This document shows positions 43,230-54,054 of a stretch of 64,000 nucleotides of DNA, one piece after another; the first letter of the stretch is position 1, and each line of letters starts with the position of its first letter. The DNA lies in assembly GCA_033220425.1 (NCBI GenBank), contig CM065646.1, positions 1,123,501 to 1,187,500 of the forward strand. The letters are read 5' to 3'. The position numbers and the translations under genes were made by a program. A model generated the notes under the pieces. The model did no database searches and was not told where the DNA came from. It saw only the letters and a list, made by a program, of their open reading frames with translations. Source of the stretch: Lepraria neglecta. Its lineage: Eukaryota; Ascomycota; Lecanoromycetes; Lecanorales; Stereocaulaceae.

Positions 43230-46200
43230 ATGGCCGTTATCCCCTCTCCGTCACATGCACAGCAGACGCTGCCCTCGCACACGGCTTACGAGGACTTTGC
43301 TGGACCCTCCAACCAGACGAACCAACCTTCCCAAGGCCCTTCAAATCGGCCGCAGAGGGGTACCACCCTTGTTGGAGGACTTGCGAGCCTCCCGAATGGC
43401 CAGAATAGAAGGACCAATGGCTACGCAATGGATCTGGCTGGGACACATCCGGATGGGGAACTACCGGAGCAAACGTTGTCTCGCTCGCGGACGGCAGATA
43501 ATGAGACCTTGGCTCACCGGCCAAAGCCTCAGCTGACACGGAGGAGGACCGACTATGAACGAGACCGCCAATCGGCTTTTGCTGCAGAAGAGACTGGTGA
43601 GCTTAGACATGGGTGGGAAGATCAATACAATTCGAGCGAATTCCTCGGCCTACTCAGTTCGGTAGGTCTCTAGCCTCACGTCAGTTCATTGTCGCTTCAT
43701 TAGACTAATTAGCGAATACTGCAGGCCTTCTACATGTATTTCACCGACAAACGCCATGAGAGCGGAGGAAAGCCGAAAGAAGACACCAATACAAAACCAC
43801 CTGAGAAATGGCGCGACAAGGACCGTCACAAAACGGTCTCCGCAGCCCTTGTATTATGCCTCAACCTTGGCGTAGATCCGCCAGATATTGTTAGGACCAA
43901 CCCTTCAGCGGCAATGGAATGTTGGACAGATCCAACTGCTTCCTCAACCTCGAATTCGAAAGTGATGGAGCTGATTGGCAAAAAGCTTCAACAGCAGTAC
44001 GAGCGCATGAGCATGAAGACAAGATACAAGCAATATCTAGATCCGTCTCAAGAAGAGGCCCGGAAGTTCTGTACGTCCCTTCGTCGAAATGCGAAAGATG
44101 AGCGCGTACTATTCCACTACAATGGTCATGGTGTGCCCTTACCTACGCCATCTGGCGAATTCTGGGTGTTCAACAGGGACTACACTCAGTACATACCTGT
44201 GTCAATGTACGAGCTACAGTCATGGCTCGGTGGTCCCAGCCTTTATATCTACGATGTCTCCCGCGCAGGTAACATCATCGCCAACTTTGATCGATTCATC
44301 GAAAAACACGAAGCGGAGAACACAGAGATCAAAGAGCGCGATGCGGACGCCCAATTACAGAACTATGGCAACAACATCCAGCTTGCTGCTTGCACAAAGT
44401 CTGAAATGCTACCCACAAATCCGGATCTTCCAGCTGACCTCTTTACGTGTTGTTTGACTACACCCATCGATATCTCTCTGAGGTTCTATATCCTAGAAAA
44501 CCCTTTACCGTCGTCGCTGTCACTGAAGGATGCCATGAGGGTACCTGGAGCACCATCAGAGCGAAAGACTCCAATGGGCGAGCTGAATTGGATATTAACC
44601 GCCATCACCGATACTATAGCATGGAATACGCTGCCGCCAGCGCTTTTCAGGCAGCTTTTCCGTCAAGACCTCATGGTCGCCGCACTTTTCCGTAACTTCC
44701 TTGTTGCCCAGAGGATCATGAGAGCATACGGATGCCATCCAACATCTGTGCCCGAGATCCCCTGGTGCCATGATCATCAACTTTGGGAAGCATGGGACCT
44801 TGCGATCGAGATGGTCCTATCACAGCTTCCCAAGATGCTGGCTGCCGAAGAAGGCGGATCACCCTACGAATTTGAGCATTCTTCCTTCTTTGCGGAGCAG
44901 CTGACAGCTTTTGAGGTTTATCTCTCGCAAGGCGCTCCACAGCAGCTAGCACCAACTCAACTGCCTATAGTACTTCAAGTTCTTCTCAGCCAAGCCCATC
45001 GACTGCGAGCCTTGGTCCTCCTCAGCAAGTTCTTGGATCTTGGACCTTGGGCTGTCACACTTGCACTCACGATAGGCATCTTTCCCTACGTTGTCAAACT
45101 CCTCCAATCTCCCGCGTATGAGCTCAAGCCAATAATGATCTTCATATGGGCACGCATAGTGGCAGTGGACGTAGAAGCTGTTCAGCAAGATCTACTCAAA
45201 GACAATGGCTATCAATATTTCACAAACATGCTCTTCCCACAGGGCGGAATTGTCCCAGTGTATAATGTCTCTGAACACAGAGCCATGTCTGCATTTGTCG
45301 TCGCAATGTTTTGCAGAAAATTCCCTCAAGGCCAGAACGTATGTCTATCGCCCGAGTTGATTGATGCATGCATTGGTCACCTCCAGGATCCTGAGAACCC
45401 TCTTCTTCGGCAATGGTCTTGCCTCTGCATCAGCATGCTCTGGGCTGACTTTCCAGAGGCTAAATGGGTTGGCATCCGATGTTTCGCACACCATCGGATT
45501 TGTGCACTTGTGATCGATCCCGTACCAGAAGTGAGGGCGGCAGCCATACATGCGTTGACAAACTTCCTTGGGATCCCTGACCTGACGGAACAAGTAGCAC
45601 AAAACGAAGAGACCATTGCTTCCGCGCTGATGGCTATGACCGCAGATGGTAATGCTATGGTGCGGAAGGAGCTTCTTGTTTTCTTTTCGACTTTCGTAAA
45701 GCGATATCAGAACAAATTTTTGGTTGCCGCCTATGAAACACTGGTGGAAGAGCGGGACACTCTCATGCAGGCTGGCTACGATGAGCATACAAGCAAGCCA
45801 ACTGTGAACGGAATCCACCATGATGACGCCGAGGACAGCCAATCGTCGAAGATCTCTCGAAATACAGTTCAAGGCTCTATGTGGCTTCACCTTCTCGTCA
45901 TGTCGGTTGATGCGCACCCAGAAGTAGCCCAAGCGGCTAGTGTCATCATCGATTACGTTCATGAGGTACTACTAGATTCACCTCTTTCAACACAAGCCCA
46001 GCAAGTGGTCGATAACATTATTGGGCTTACGCGACCAACAGCTGGTGGGTCTCGTCAGCCCTCGGCAGCTCCGAGCAGTAGAACACCACATCCACTAGCT
46101 TCAGCAGGTCCCCAAGGCCACCAAAAGAACGAAGGCTACTTATCTGTTGGGATCAGACGCAATGCGAGCGTGGCAGCTGCCCTCAAGTACCTTGGCCTTG

Positions 46201-47828
46201 GTGGCTCAGGTTCGTCGGACAATTTGTCGTCAGCGCCAGACTCTGTCCATCAGACCGCCCAACAGAAACGCTTTTCTGGTCCTACGCGTCACGGCATTCC
46301 TGCCGAGTGGAGTACTCCGCCTAACCAGAACGATCACGCTTCAACAACCATGAGATACCAGAAGGCTAAAACTCCATTGCCTAAGGGCTTCAAAAAGCGT
46401 GATGGCAATGAGCCTCCAACGTTGCCATTGAAGAGCGTCTTTTTTGAGTGGTCTATTGAGGTACTTAGCTATGCTCTCTTTGAGAATATTCTGCTCTTGC
46501 TTACTTGCTTATAGTACTTCCGAGAACCCCAAATGAAGCCCAATGAGCCGGACGAGCCAGGAAGCGATGACTACAATGAACGATTGTGGAGGAGAGGCCG
46601 TAATGAGAGGACTCTAGCGACAACGCAACCATTGAAAGGGCTCGCAGGTAGCAAGCCATGGAATATACCTACCGCTTTCTTCAACAACGGGAGCCAGCCC
46701 ATGAAGATGTGCTTCCATCAATTTGAGGATCATCTTGCAATCGCCGATGATCGTGATAGCATCAGGTAAATCAAGCTCGTCAATCTGATCTCGACTCCAC
46801 TTCTAATGAGATTATAGTATCTGGAATTGGCAGACCAGTGCTCGATTGAGTCGCTTTTCGAATGGCAATCCCAAAGGCTCCCGCATAAACGAAGCACGCT
46901 TCATCAACGAGGACGATCAAGCTTTACTCATGACAGGCTCTTCAGATGGCGTGATCAAGATATTCCGAAGTTACGAATTAGAAAAGAACGTGGAATTAGT
47001 ATCTGCTTTCCGAGCACTTACCGATCTAGTTCCAAGCACAAAGAACGCAGGACTTGTGCTCGATTGGCAACAAGGCCAAGGAAAACTCCTGGTAGCCGGG
47101 GATGTGAAGGTCATCAGAGTGTGGAACGCCGCAACAGAGATCTGCACCAACGTAACACTCCCCCCCCCTTTTGGCCCCAAACGCGTACATGACAAACGTT
47201 GACAAGAGTCTCAGGACATCCCCGCTCGCTCCGGCTCCTGTATCACATCCCTAACCTCTGACCAAGTAGCCGGCAACGTCTTCTGTGCAGGCTATGGCGA
47301 CGGCGCTATCCGCATCTTTGATACTCGCGAAAAGCCCCAGTTGGCGATGGTCAAATGTTGGCGTAGGCACAAGCAGTGGATCACTAATGTGCATATGCAG
47401 CGTGGGGGCTTCAGAGAGCTTGTCTCTGGAAGTCGAAATGGGGAGGTCAAGCTTTGGGATATCAGGAAGGATGATCCAGTTAGGGAGATTGTGGCTACAA
47501 CGGATACGATGAGGACGCTGAGTGTGCATGAGCATGCACCGGTGTTTGCCACGTAAGCATCTCACTCTAAATCCCTTCTTCCGGCAACTAGCTGACCACG
47601 CTTTCCTTAAACAGCGGCTCAGATACCCACGCCCTAACGGTCTTTAACGTCAACGGCACCCCCATCAATACTATCCATCCCTACGCCCCCTTCCTGACGT
47701 CCTCGAAGAGCAGCCCGATAGCTTGCACGGCCTTTCATCCACATCGGATGATGCTTGCGGCAGGCAGCCTAGGCCATGGGCATGTCAACGTCTTTACTTG
47801 TGTTGGCGACGGAACTGCTAAGGGGTAG
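43230..47828 (+). CDS. KOG1: TORC1 subunit KOG1 (Raptor/Mip1)
   Basis: Six exons (43230-43661, 43725-46460, 46515-46765, 46818-47151, 47215-47552, 47615-47828) give 1434 residues. The N-terminal conserved caspase-like region contains VLFHYNGHGVPLPTPSGEFW and SLYIYDVSRAG, followed by HEAT-like helices and C-terminal WD40 repeats (LLMTGSSDGVIKIFRSYE, NVFCAGYGDGAIRIFD, ELVSGSRNGEVKLWDI). KOG1 is the scaffold that brings substrates to TOR kinase in TORC1 and so couples nutrients to growth. Most fungal and animal relatives read YDCSNAG where this has YDVSRAG. The start at MAVIPSPSHAQ is a choice; the upstream ATG at 43104 is an alternative. One intron carries a run of ten C. Confidence 0.96.
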
Positions 47829-48416
47829 GATTCCGTTACAACTTTGAAACACTGTGGCAAATTCCGCCTTTCCTTGCAATGAATGAACTTCGTGGGGACG
47901 GAAGTTGGTGTATTTGATGGGGGTTCGATAAGGAACATAGTGATTTGATGGTCTTCAACATCTATGACTGATGATTAGCAAGGCGTTGGAAAGGACTGCA
48001 GCATGGCGAACGGGATTTCAAATCCCCATTCATTGGCGTTGCATGGCACGATTCCCCTGAGTGGATAGTCGGTGGATGAATGCATAATGTTAACATCTTG
48101 CACTCCTCACGTCCACCTCGAAACGTTGGATGACTTGTGCGCTGCTTACCAACATTTTGAAACAGCCGATGGGCTAACGTCCGGCAGAAGTTGTCATATG
48201 TTGGATAGGGTGTGGTGTAGATACGTCTCAACTCTCGGCTATCTATCCTTTATTTAAGTCCTCTTGCTTATTGAGACTGCATATATCATGAGGCTTTTCG
48301 TAACTCATGCAAATATAGCAACCCAGACCATGTTTCGGGGGCCCGTTACAACATATCTCGAGCGTATAAGCATTACCACACCCTCCCAGCCCCTCTTCGT
48401 CTGTCTCTACGCCCTC
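47829..48416. other. Convergent 3' region of KOG1 and DPS1
   Basis: No gene supported; likely 3' UTRs of both neighbours. Confidence 0.45.
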
Positions 48417-50221
48417 TCAGGGTGCTAGCCTCCCAGGGTCCCTAGGAAACAGTGTAGCCTCCCGAATATTATTCAGTCCCAAAAAGTACTGCACAATGCG
48501 ATTCAACCCCAACCCCCCGCCCCCATGCGGCGGACACCCGAACTTGAACGCATCAGTATAATGCCTGAACCCTTCACTCAGCGGGTCCAAGCCCTTGTCG
48601 CGCATCGATTGACACAGCTCGGCGTAGTTGTGCAGTCGCTGTGCGCCGGACATTATTTCCTGCCCGCGCATGAAGAAGTCGTAGCTGTTTGTTAAGGCGG
48701 GGTTGGTGGAGTCGGGATGTGTATAGAAGGGGCGGAGGGTACGGGGGTATTTGTCTATTGTGTAGAAATCTGTGTGGTGCTTTTCTGCTATGATTGCTCC
48801 AAGGGCCTTCTCCTGGGCAGTACTATGCGTCGGGCGAGTTAGGCCGGAGGATCATATCTGGGACTAAGGGGGGAAGAAGTGGCTTACTCGATATCCTCGT
48901 GCTCATCTTCTCCAACGTCATAGCCTGATTCCTTCAGGAGCTTCTTCGCTTCTGCAAACGTGATCCGTACTGCTTCGTCTCCAGGAGGTAATTGGAAGTT
49001 GCCAGCTTCGGGGTAACCAGCTTTCTTGACGATGTTAACAAGATGTTGGCATTCTTCTCGAGTTTGCAGGGCGCGGATAATGAAGATCATGAGCTTTTCG
49101 CCGAAGGACAGGACTTCGTGGTAGTGGTTCATTATTGTCATTTCGAAATCGAGGCCGGTGAACTGTGCGATGGATTAGCTGGACTCCATGCAATGAACAG
49201 AAACTGCCCCATTGGCGGAGAGAAGACGTACTTCAGTTAGATGCCTCTTCGTATTCGAGTTCTCAGCCCTGAACACCGGCCCATTAATACACACCCTCTT
49301 CATGTCCCCAGCGATAGCCATCTGCTTAAAGAACTGCGGACTCTGCGTAAGATACGCCTTAGTGTCGAAGTACTTGATCTCGAAGACTCCAGCTCCACCC
49401 TCGGTAGCAGCACCAGCCATATACGAAGGCTGAATCCATTTGAATTTGTGCTTCCTCATGTATTCCGCGAATAGAAATGACACCTCGCTCTGTAGATCGA
49501 TGATGGCTTGCTGTGCCGGTGCTCGTAGAGAGATGACCCGGTTGTCGAGTCGAGCTTTCAGGCCCACGTTTATGACACCCTCTTTCTCGACATCTCCCTC
49601 CTCCTCTCCAGGTGGAGGCTGGTTGCAATCTTTCCGCTGTATAGGCATCTGCTCTGGCGCTCCTGACACCATGAAGATCTCCTCCACATGCAACTCGTAC
49701 TTCGTGATACTCGTCGACTTGATCTCCTCAAAGGGCGTCTTCACGAGACCTGTAATTCGCACAATTGACTCGGTATTGATGCCCCCACACCATTTGACCA
49801 TTTGCCTTGAGATCCCCTGCCCGCCTCCTTCTGCAACCACAGCTTGTATGGTATGATCGCCTTCTCCGATGACAAGGAAGCTGAGCTTTGCCGATTGCTT
49901 TCGTGTGCTGTGGACCCTAGCTTGTACGGTGACTTTCTTGTTCTCTTCGGCTGCATTGAGGTCGCCTAGGTCTTCGAGATATTGGCCTGGCGGGGTTGCA
50001 GGGGAGGTATATGATATTGGGCCATAGAGGTGGGCGGCGGTGTCACTGGCGGCCGCTTTGTCTTTTTCTGCCTGCTCTTGCTGCTGTCGTTTTGCAGCTT
50101 TCTCAGCCTTCTCTTTTTCTTTTGCAGCCTTTTTCAGGGCGTTCTTGCTGGGGGCTGCTCCTTCGGCGCCTTGCTCGTCTCTTGACCTCTCAGGTAAACT
50201 TGATTCAGGTTGTGAAGCCAT
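48417..50221 (-). CDS. DPS1: Cytosolic aspartyl-tRNA synthetase
   Basis: Exons 50221-49232, 49162-48888 and 48822-48417 give 556 residues. The N-terminal Lys/Ala/Glu-rich helix (KNALKKAAKEKEKAEKAAKR) is the tRNA-binding extension of eukaryotic cytosolic AspRS. An OB-fold anticodon domain follows (VTVQARVHSTRKQSAKLSF). The class II core has motif 2 at FRAENSNTKRHLTE, directly at the first splice junction, and motif 3 at GGGGLGLNRIVQYFLGLNNI with the ending FPRDPGRLAP. It charges tRNA-Asp. Introns are short (69 and 65 nt) with CTAATCC and CCTAACT branches. Length and architecture are normal. Confidence 0.96.
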
Positions 50222-50470
50222 TGTGTAATTCTAGAGGTGGTGGTGCCTAGGTGCAGAAGGTGCAGAAGTGGTGGGTTTGGAAGGTGTCTACGCGATGAAT
50301 CACAAGCGAGTCATAGCTAGAGTTTGGCACAATCTCGTCATCACATGACTGCAAGGCTATCCAAAGTCATTATAAACATTATCCAATCCTCTGAACTCAT
50401 AACTACATGCTGAAATGGTATACACATGAAACGGTTCACTCCAAAATAAACAGAACGCCAATATACTCCT
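50222..50470. other. Short spacer between DPS1 and the bZIP gene
   Basis: About 250 bases hold the DPS1 promoter and the 3' end of the bZIP gene, which is on the same strand upstream. Confidence 0.4.
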
Positions 50471-51539
50471 TCAAATCAGCTCATCCCCAGCAGCTCCAAC
50501 ACTGTCCTCAATCGCATTTATTACATCTTCTTCCGCAAAAGTAGGCCCACCACCATCACACATAGCCTTCTCCTTCAGCCTATCGGCCACTTCTCCCAGG
50601 TCCACCAGTCCTCTCCTGTATAGCTCATGGCTTTGTATCAAATCCCAAGTAGCACCCGTCGAAAGCAGACGCTCGCCTGTGGTAGCAGAAACGGCAATCC
50701 GATGTGAGATGGGTGCGTCAGGATTGATACCGGCATTGTGATCAAACGCAGCGTTGAAGGTGGAGGGCGAGTAGATCATCGGTCCTGGAGCCAGTACTTC
50801 TGGGCTAAGCGATCCACGATCGGTATTTCTGGGTTGGGGCTGCTCTTGATGTTGTAATCTTAGGGGTGTAGTTGTTGCGCGGAGTATCTCATTCTGTGTA
50901 GCTACCCTGTCAAGCTCTCGCTTCAGGCGCTCGTTATCTGACATGAGGTCTGTGGAGTGGGCTTCCATGGACTTGAGCTTGAGCTCGAGGTCTTTAACAT
51001 GGCGTTCTTTTCGTTCACGAAAGGCTCGTTGTCTGGATTGTTATGTCAGTAACTCAGCTCACAGGGTGCTCTGCGGGGGCCATACGCTGCTCTATTCTGA
51101 GCCTTCCTCCTGCTCTGGGCAGGTGTCAGGTTGTCCTTGTCTTCATCGCTGCTGCCCCGGCCTGGAGCCTGGTCATACTCTTGATCCACACTCCCGTCAT
51201 TCGGTAGAGAGCTCGAGCTGTCATAAGGCAGCATGTGTGAGATCGAGGGCCGATGTCTTGATTGAGGAGGGGAGGCCGGCAGAGGAATTATAGAATTTGC
51301 ATTGAACTGGGGGGTCTGGTCGAAGAAATGGGTGAAGGCGTTTGGATCATTGAAGGCATCCTGCAGCAATAGATAAGCATTTAAACCAGCGCGTGGAAGA
51401 TGGGAAGTTGTGCGTTGGTGCTTACGAGAGGGTCATGTTGGGGCTCGTCCTGCGGCGTATATGGGTGTTCTGGCTTTCCTGGTAGACTGAAGTAGGGATA
51501 AGGTTGAGTCGGAGGAGCGTAGTATGACGAGTAGTCCAT
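50471..51539 (-). CDS. AP-1-type (Pap1/Yap-like) bZIP transcription factor
   Basis: Exons 51539-51426, 51360-51086 and 51032-50471 give 316 residues. The start is MDYSSYYAPPTQPYPYF. The basic region NRAAQRAFRERKERHVKDLE has the Pap1/Yap signature NxxAQxxFR and is split by the second intron; a leucine zipper (LELKLKSMEAHSTDL, ERLKRELDRV) follows. The C-terminal half is polar, without the paired cysteine-rich redox domains of Yap1, so this is more like the small regulators of the family than the main oxidative-stress factor. It presumably binds TTAC-type sites in the nucleus. Confidence 0.9.
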
Positions 51540-52502
51540 GATTGACGATATAAGTTGTAAAGTGGGGTGGGAAAAGAGTGACGGAGTGGGACAAGAGTAT
51601 GAGGATTGTGTCTGGCGGTGAGGGTGCTTTATTAAACAAGGCTCGCGTACACTTTGGAGGGGTAGTTTGATAGAGATCGCCAGTACAGTGGAGTAGTTCT
51701 CAGCCGCGGCGTTCCATTCGCTTTGTAGCCCTGGCGATCGGTCTCTTATTTCCGGGTTGAAACGTCGTCTACTATTAGAAAGGATGATAATTCCTCAAAA
51801 CGGACCATGAAACATGGATGGGCAGGAGTCACTTTGGTGGGGGCCACCTTCTGATGGATGTGTGATTGAAGTTTTGAAGATGCGGATTTTATTAAAATGC
51901 CTCTACCAAATGAGATACTCCCACGGATTTACTGTATGCGGAGCTACGACGGTTCGAGCAGCGATGGAATGTAGCCGGTGGGATGATGGTCTCGAACAGG
52001 CGGAACAACTCTGTCGCCCTGCAGAAAGAACAAGCGAATACCAACGTCTTTCCACCCTCCGCAATGCCACAATCCTTGTTCCCTGTACTAGCACGTGCAT
52101 CAGCTGTCATGTCATTGGAGCCTGCAAAGCTTAGCAACCTTAATATAACGAACGGTCGTAGAGGCGGTCAAGCGTAGGAACCAAGCAAAATCGACAGCAC
52201 ATACATTTGTGGAGAAGTCTGCTCAAGCCAAGGCTGCTCTTTCTATTTCGATGAAGAACCCCTATCTCCCCAGATCTGATCATTGGTTCTTCTCAATTCC
52301 CATTGCTATTCGCATTTACTACTGCAGTGTCAAGTCCACATAGACCCTGGAAGGGCTTCTACCCCTCCTCAATCCATATTGTAGGTGTCTCAAAGTATGT
52401 CAAACGCCCCAAGGCTATTTTGAGAAGAAGGGACTACTAGCATGGCTCCTTAGATCCAACGTCGACAATCGCTTTTGGAAACCACCATTATTCTCTAGCT
52501 CA
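51540..52502. other. Gene-free stretch upstream of the bZIP gene
   Basis: No supported coding region; several short overlapping frames on both strands have no motif. Confidence 0.4.
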
Positions 52503-52727
52503 CTAAGCAATTTTGACACGGTGCTTGGCACGATTAGCATCCACTTTTGCATTGAGCGATTCTCGCCACCTGGATTCTGGTAGACTTACCAACAACCCTT
52601 GTTGGGGCTTGACCTTGGAGAAAGGCATTTCGTGGCCCTGCAAATGTTCGCTCTTCACTTTAGCACGCACCATTGGCGCGGAAGACTGCGGGATAGCCTC
52701 TTCAAAGACAGTCTTGAATGTTGCCTG
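52503..52727 (-). other. Possible small exon of an unknown gene
   Basis: A 75-codon minus-strand frame reads SSAPMVRAKVKSEHLQGHEM and PFSKVKPQQGLL, at which point a strong donor (TTG|GTAAGT) occurs; a branch (GCTAATC) and acceptor (TTGCTTAG) follow about 80 bases later. No ATG at the front and no clear next exon could be found, and the frame abuts the end of PLP2. It may be part of PLP2's 3' UTR. Confidence 0.25.
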
Positions 52728-52780
52728 CACTCATTGGGATCCTTGGCAACGGTTTGGTGTACTTGGTGCAGAAACGGTCT

Positions 52781-53711
52781 TCAGTCCCAATCATCGTCAT
52801 CTTCGGCCTTTGCAGCATTGATGTTGCCAGAGCGGATGCTCCTGTAAGGGTCCTCTCGGTCGGTCTGAGCCGAGCTGACTACACGGTGGTCTTTTGGCTT
52901 CAGAGCACCGACACCAACCAATAGGTTCTGTACATCTACATGAGGCCATTCGTTAGTAATCGAGATAGTGAACGAGAAGCCACTATTCGCTATCATGCAT
53001 ACCTCGAATCGTAGTATCCTGTCCGTTCAATTCCCTTAATGTTACAACCTGCTTCTTGATATCTCCATCGCGATATATTAAAATCGTTGGCGTGTTCCGT
53101 TCCGGATAGCCTTCAATGCACATGTCCGCCCTGATCTCACAGAACTTGATGTCTCCAAACTTTCGTGCCATTTCCCGCCACAGCTCTGTCAGCAGTCGGG
53201 ATTCGATATTCGTGCCAAGTGAGGAAGTCAGGTGGACTAGTACAAAAGCTTTGTCGGAGGCCTCAGTCACATCCTTCGAATAATCTGGCTTCTGTAAGGG
53301 GTAGACTTGGTTGAAGACGCTCGCCGTGGCTATTGTAGACAGCTCCGCCATACGCTGATTACTGTCATGCTATGTGTTTAGCATGTTGTCTCAGAAGCAT
53401 TTGAGGCTGTCGGGACCGACTGGTACTTCTCCAAAAAAGCCTCATCCTCTTCATCTTCTAATTCGTTCAGCTCGTCAAGGTCCTTATCTTCAAGCCTGTT
53501 CTCGTGGGCTTGCTTCCGGGCTTCCTCCAAGGCTTCCTGTATGATAGGCGTAGGAGATGGAGGCTTCTCGGGAATAACGCCATGCTTGCGGAGGATGTCG
53601 TTCCTGAACGATACACTGTTAGCTTTGGCCGACGATAGGAGTCAGTTTAGCTAGCTACCATTCAGTATCAGCATTTGGGTCATCGATCGGGACATGAACT
53701 CGCTGGTCCAT
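52781..53711 (-). CDS. PLP2: Phosducin-like protein 2 (thioredoxin-fold chaperonin cofactor)
   Basis: Exons 53711-53659, 53603-53421, 53361-53003 and 52935-52781 give 249 residues. It begins with the PhLP2 signature DPNADTEWNDILRKHGVIP, then an acidic helical segment. The KYHNQRMAEL junction is followed by a thioredoxin-like domain (FVLVHLTSSLGTNIESRLL, FCEIRADMCIEGYPERNTPT, ILIYRDGDIKKQ) and an acidic DDDDWD end. Family members assist the CCT chaperonin in folding actin and tubulin. The second intron has a weaker GTCGGT donor, chosen because only it restores the expected KY-x-x-QRMAEL sequence. The gene is divergent from SEC21. Confidence 0.93.
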
Positions 53712-54054
53712 ATTGATATGATGAAAGTAGAAGTAAGTAAAGAGGCCTTGAAGGTTTCTTAGTGTTGCCTAACATATTCCTAAAAGTTTGATTAGTCAGC
53801 ATGGCTAAAGACCACAGGAGATCTGGCGCTGTGAGCTGCCAAATTTACAACGGGGCATACAACGTCACTTGTTCTCTTCGCGGCAATTCCAAGGCAACCG
53901 CAATTAACAGGAGTGGAAGACACGTATGGATTGAGTGCTCGAAATGCTGTAGCTCCGCGTTGGATCCTGGAACGGCTTGTCACCAGCTTGAAAAAAACCA
54001 ATTGTGGGATAGGAACATAAGCGCAATAGCCTCGAAACTGGCCAAATACCAATC
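53712..54054. promoter_or_regulatory. Bidirectional promoter of PLP2 and SEC21
   Basis: The two start codons are 343 bases apart and point away from each other, so both promoters lie here. No TATA box is obvious, as is common for housekeeping genes. Confidence 0.6.

Noticed and set aside
45345-45962. 205-codon minus-strand frame
   Set aside because: It is antisense to the conserved HEAT region of KOG1.
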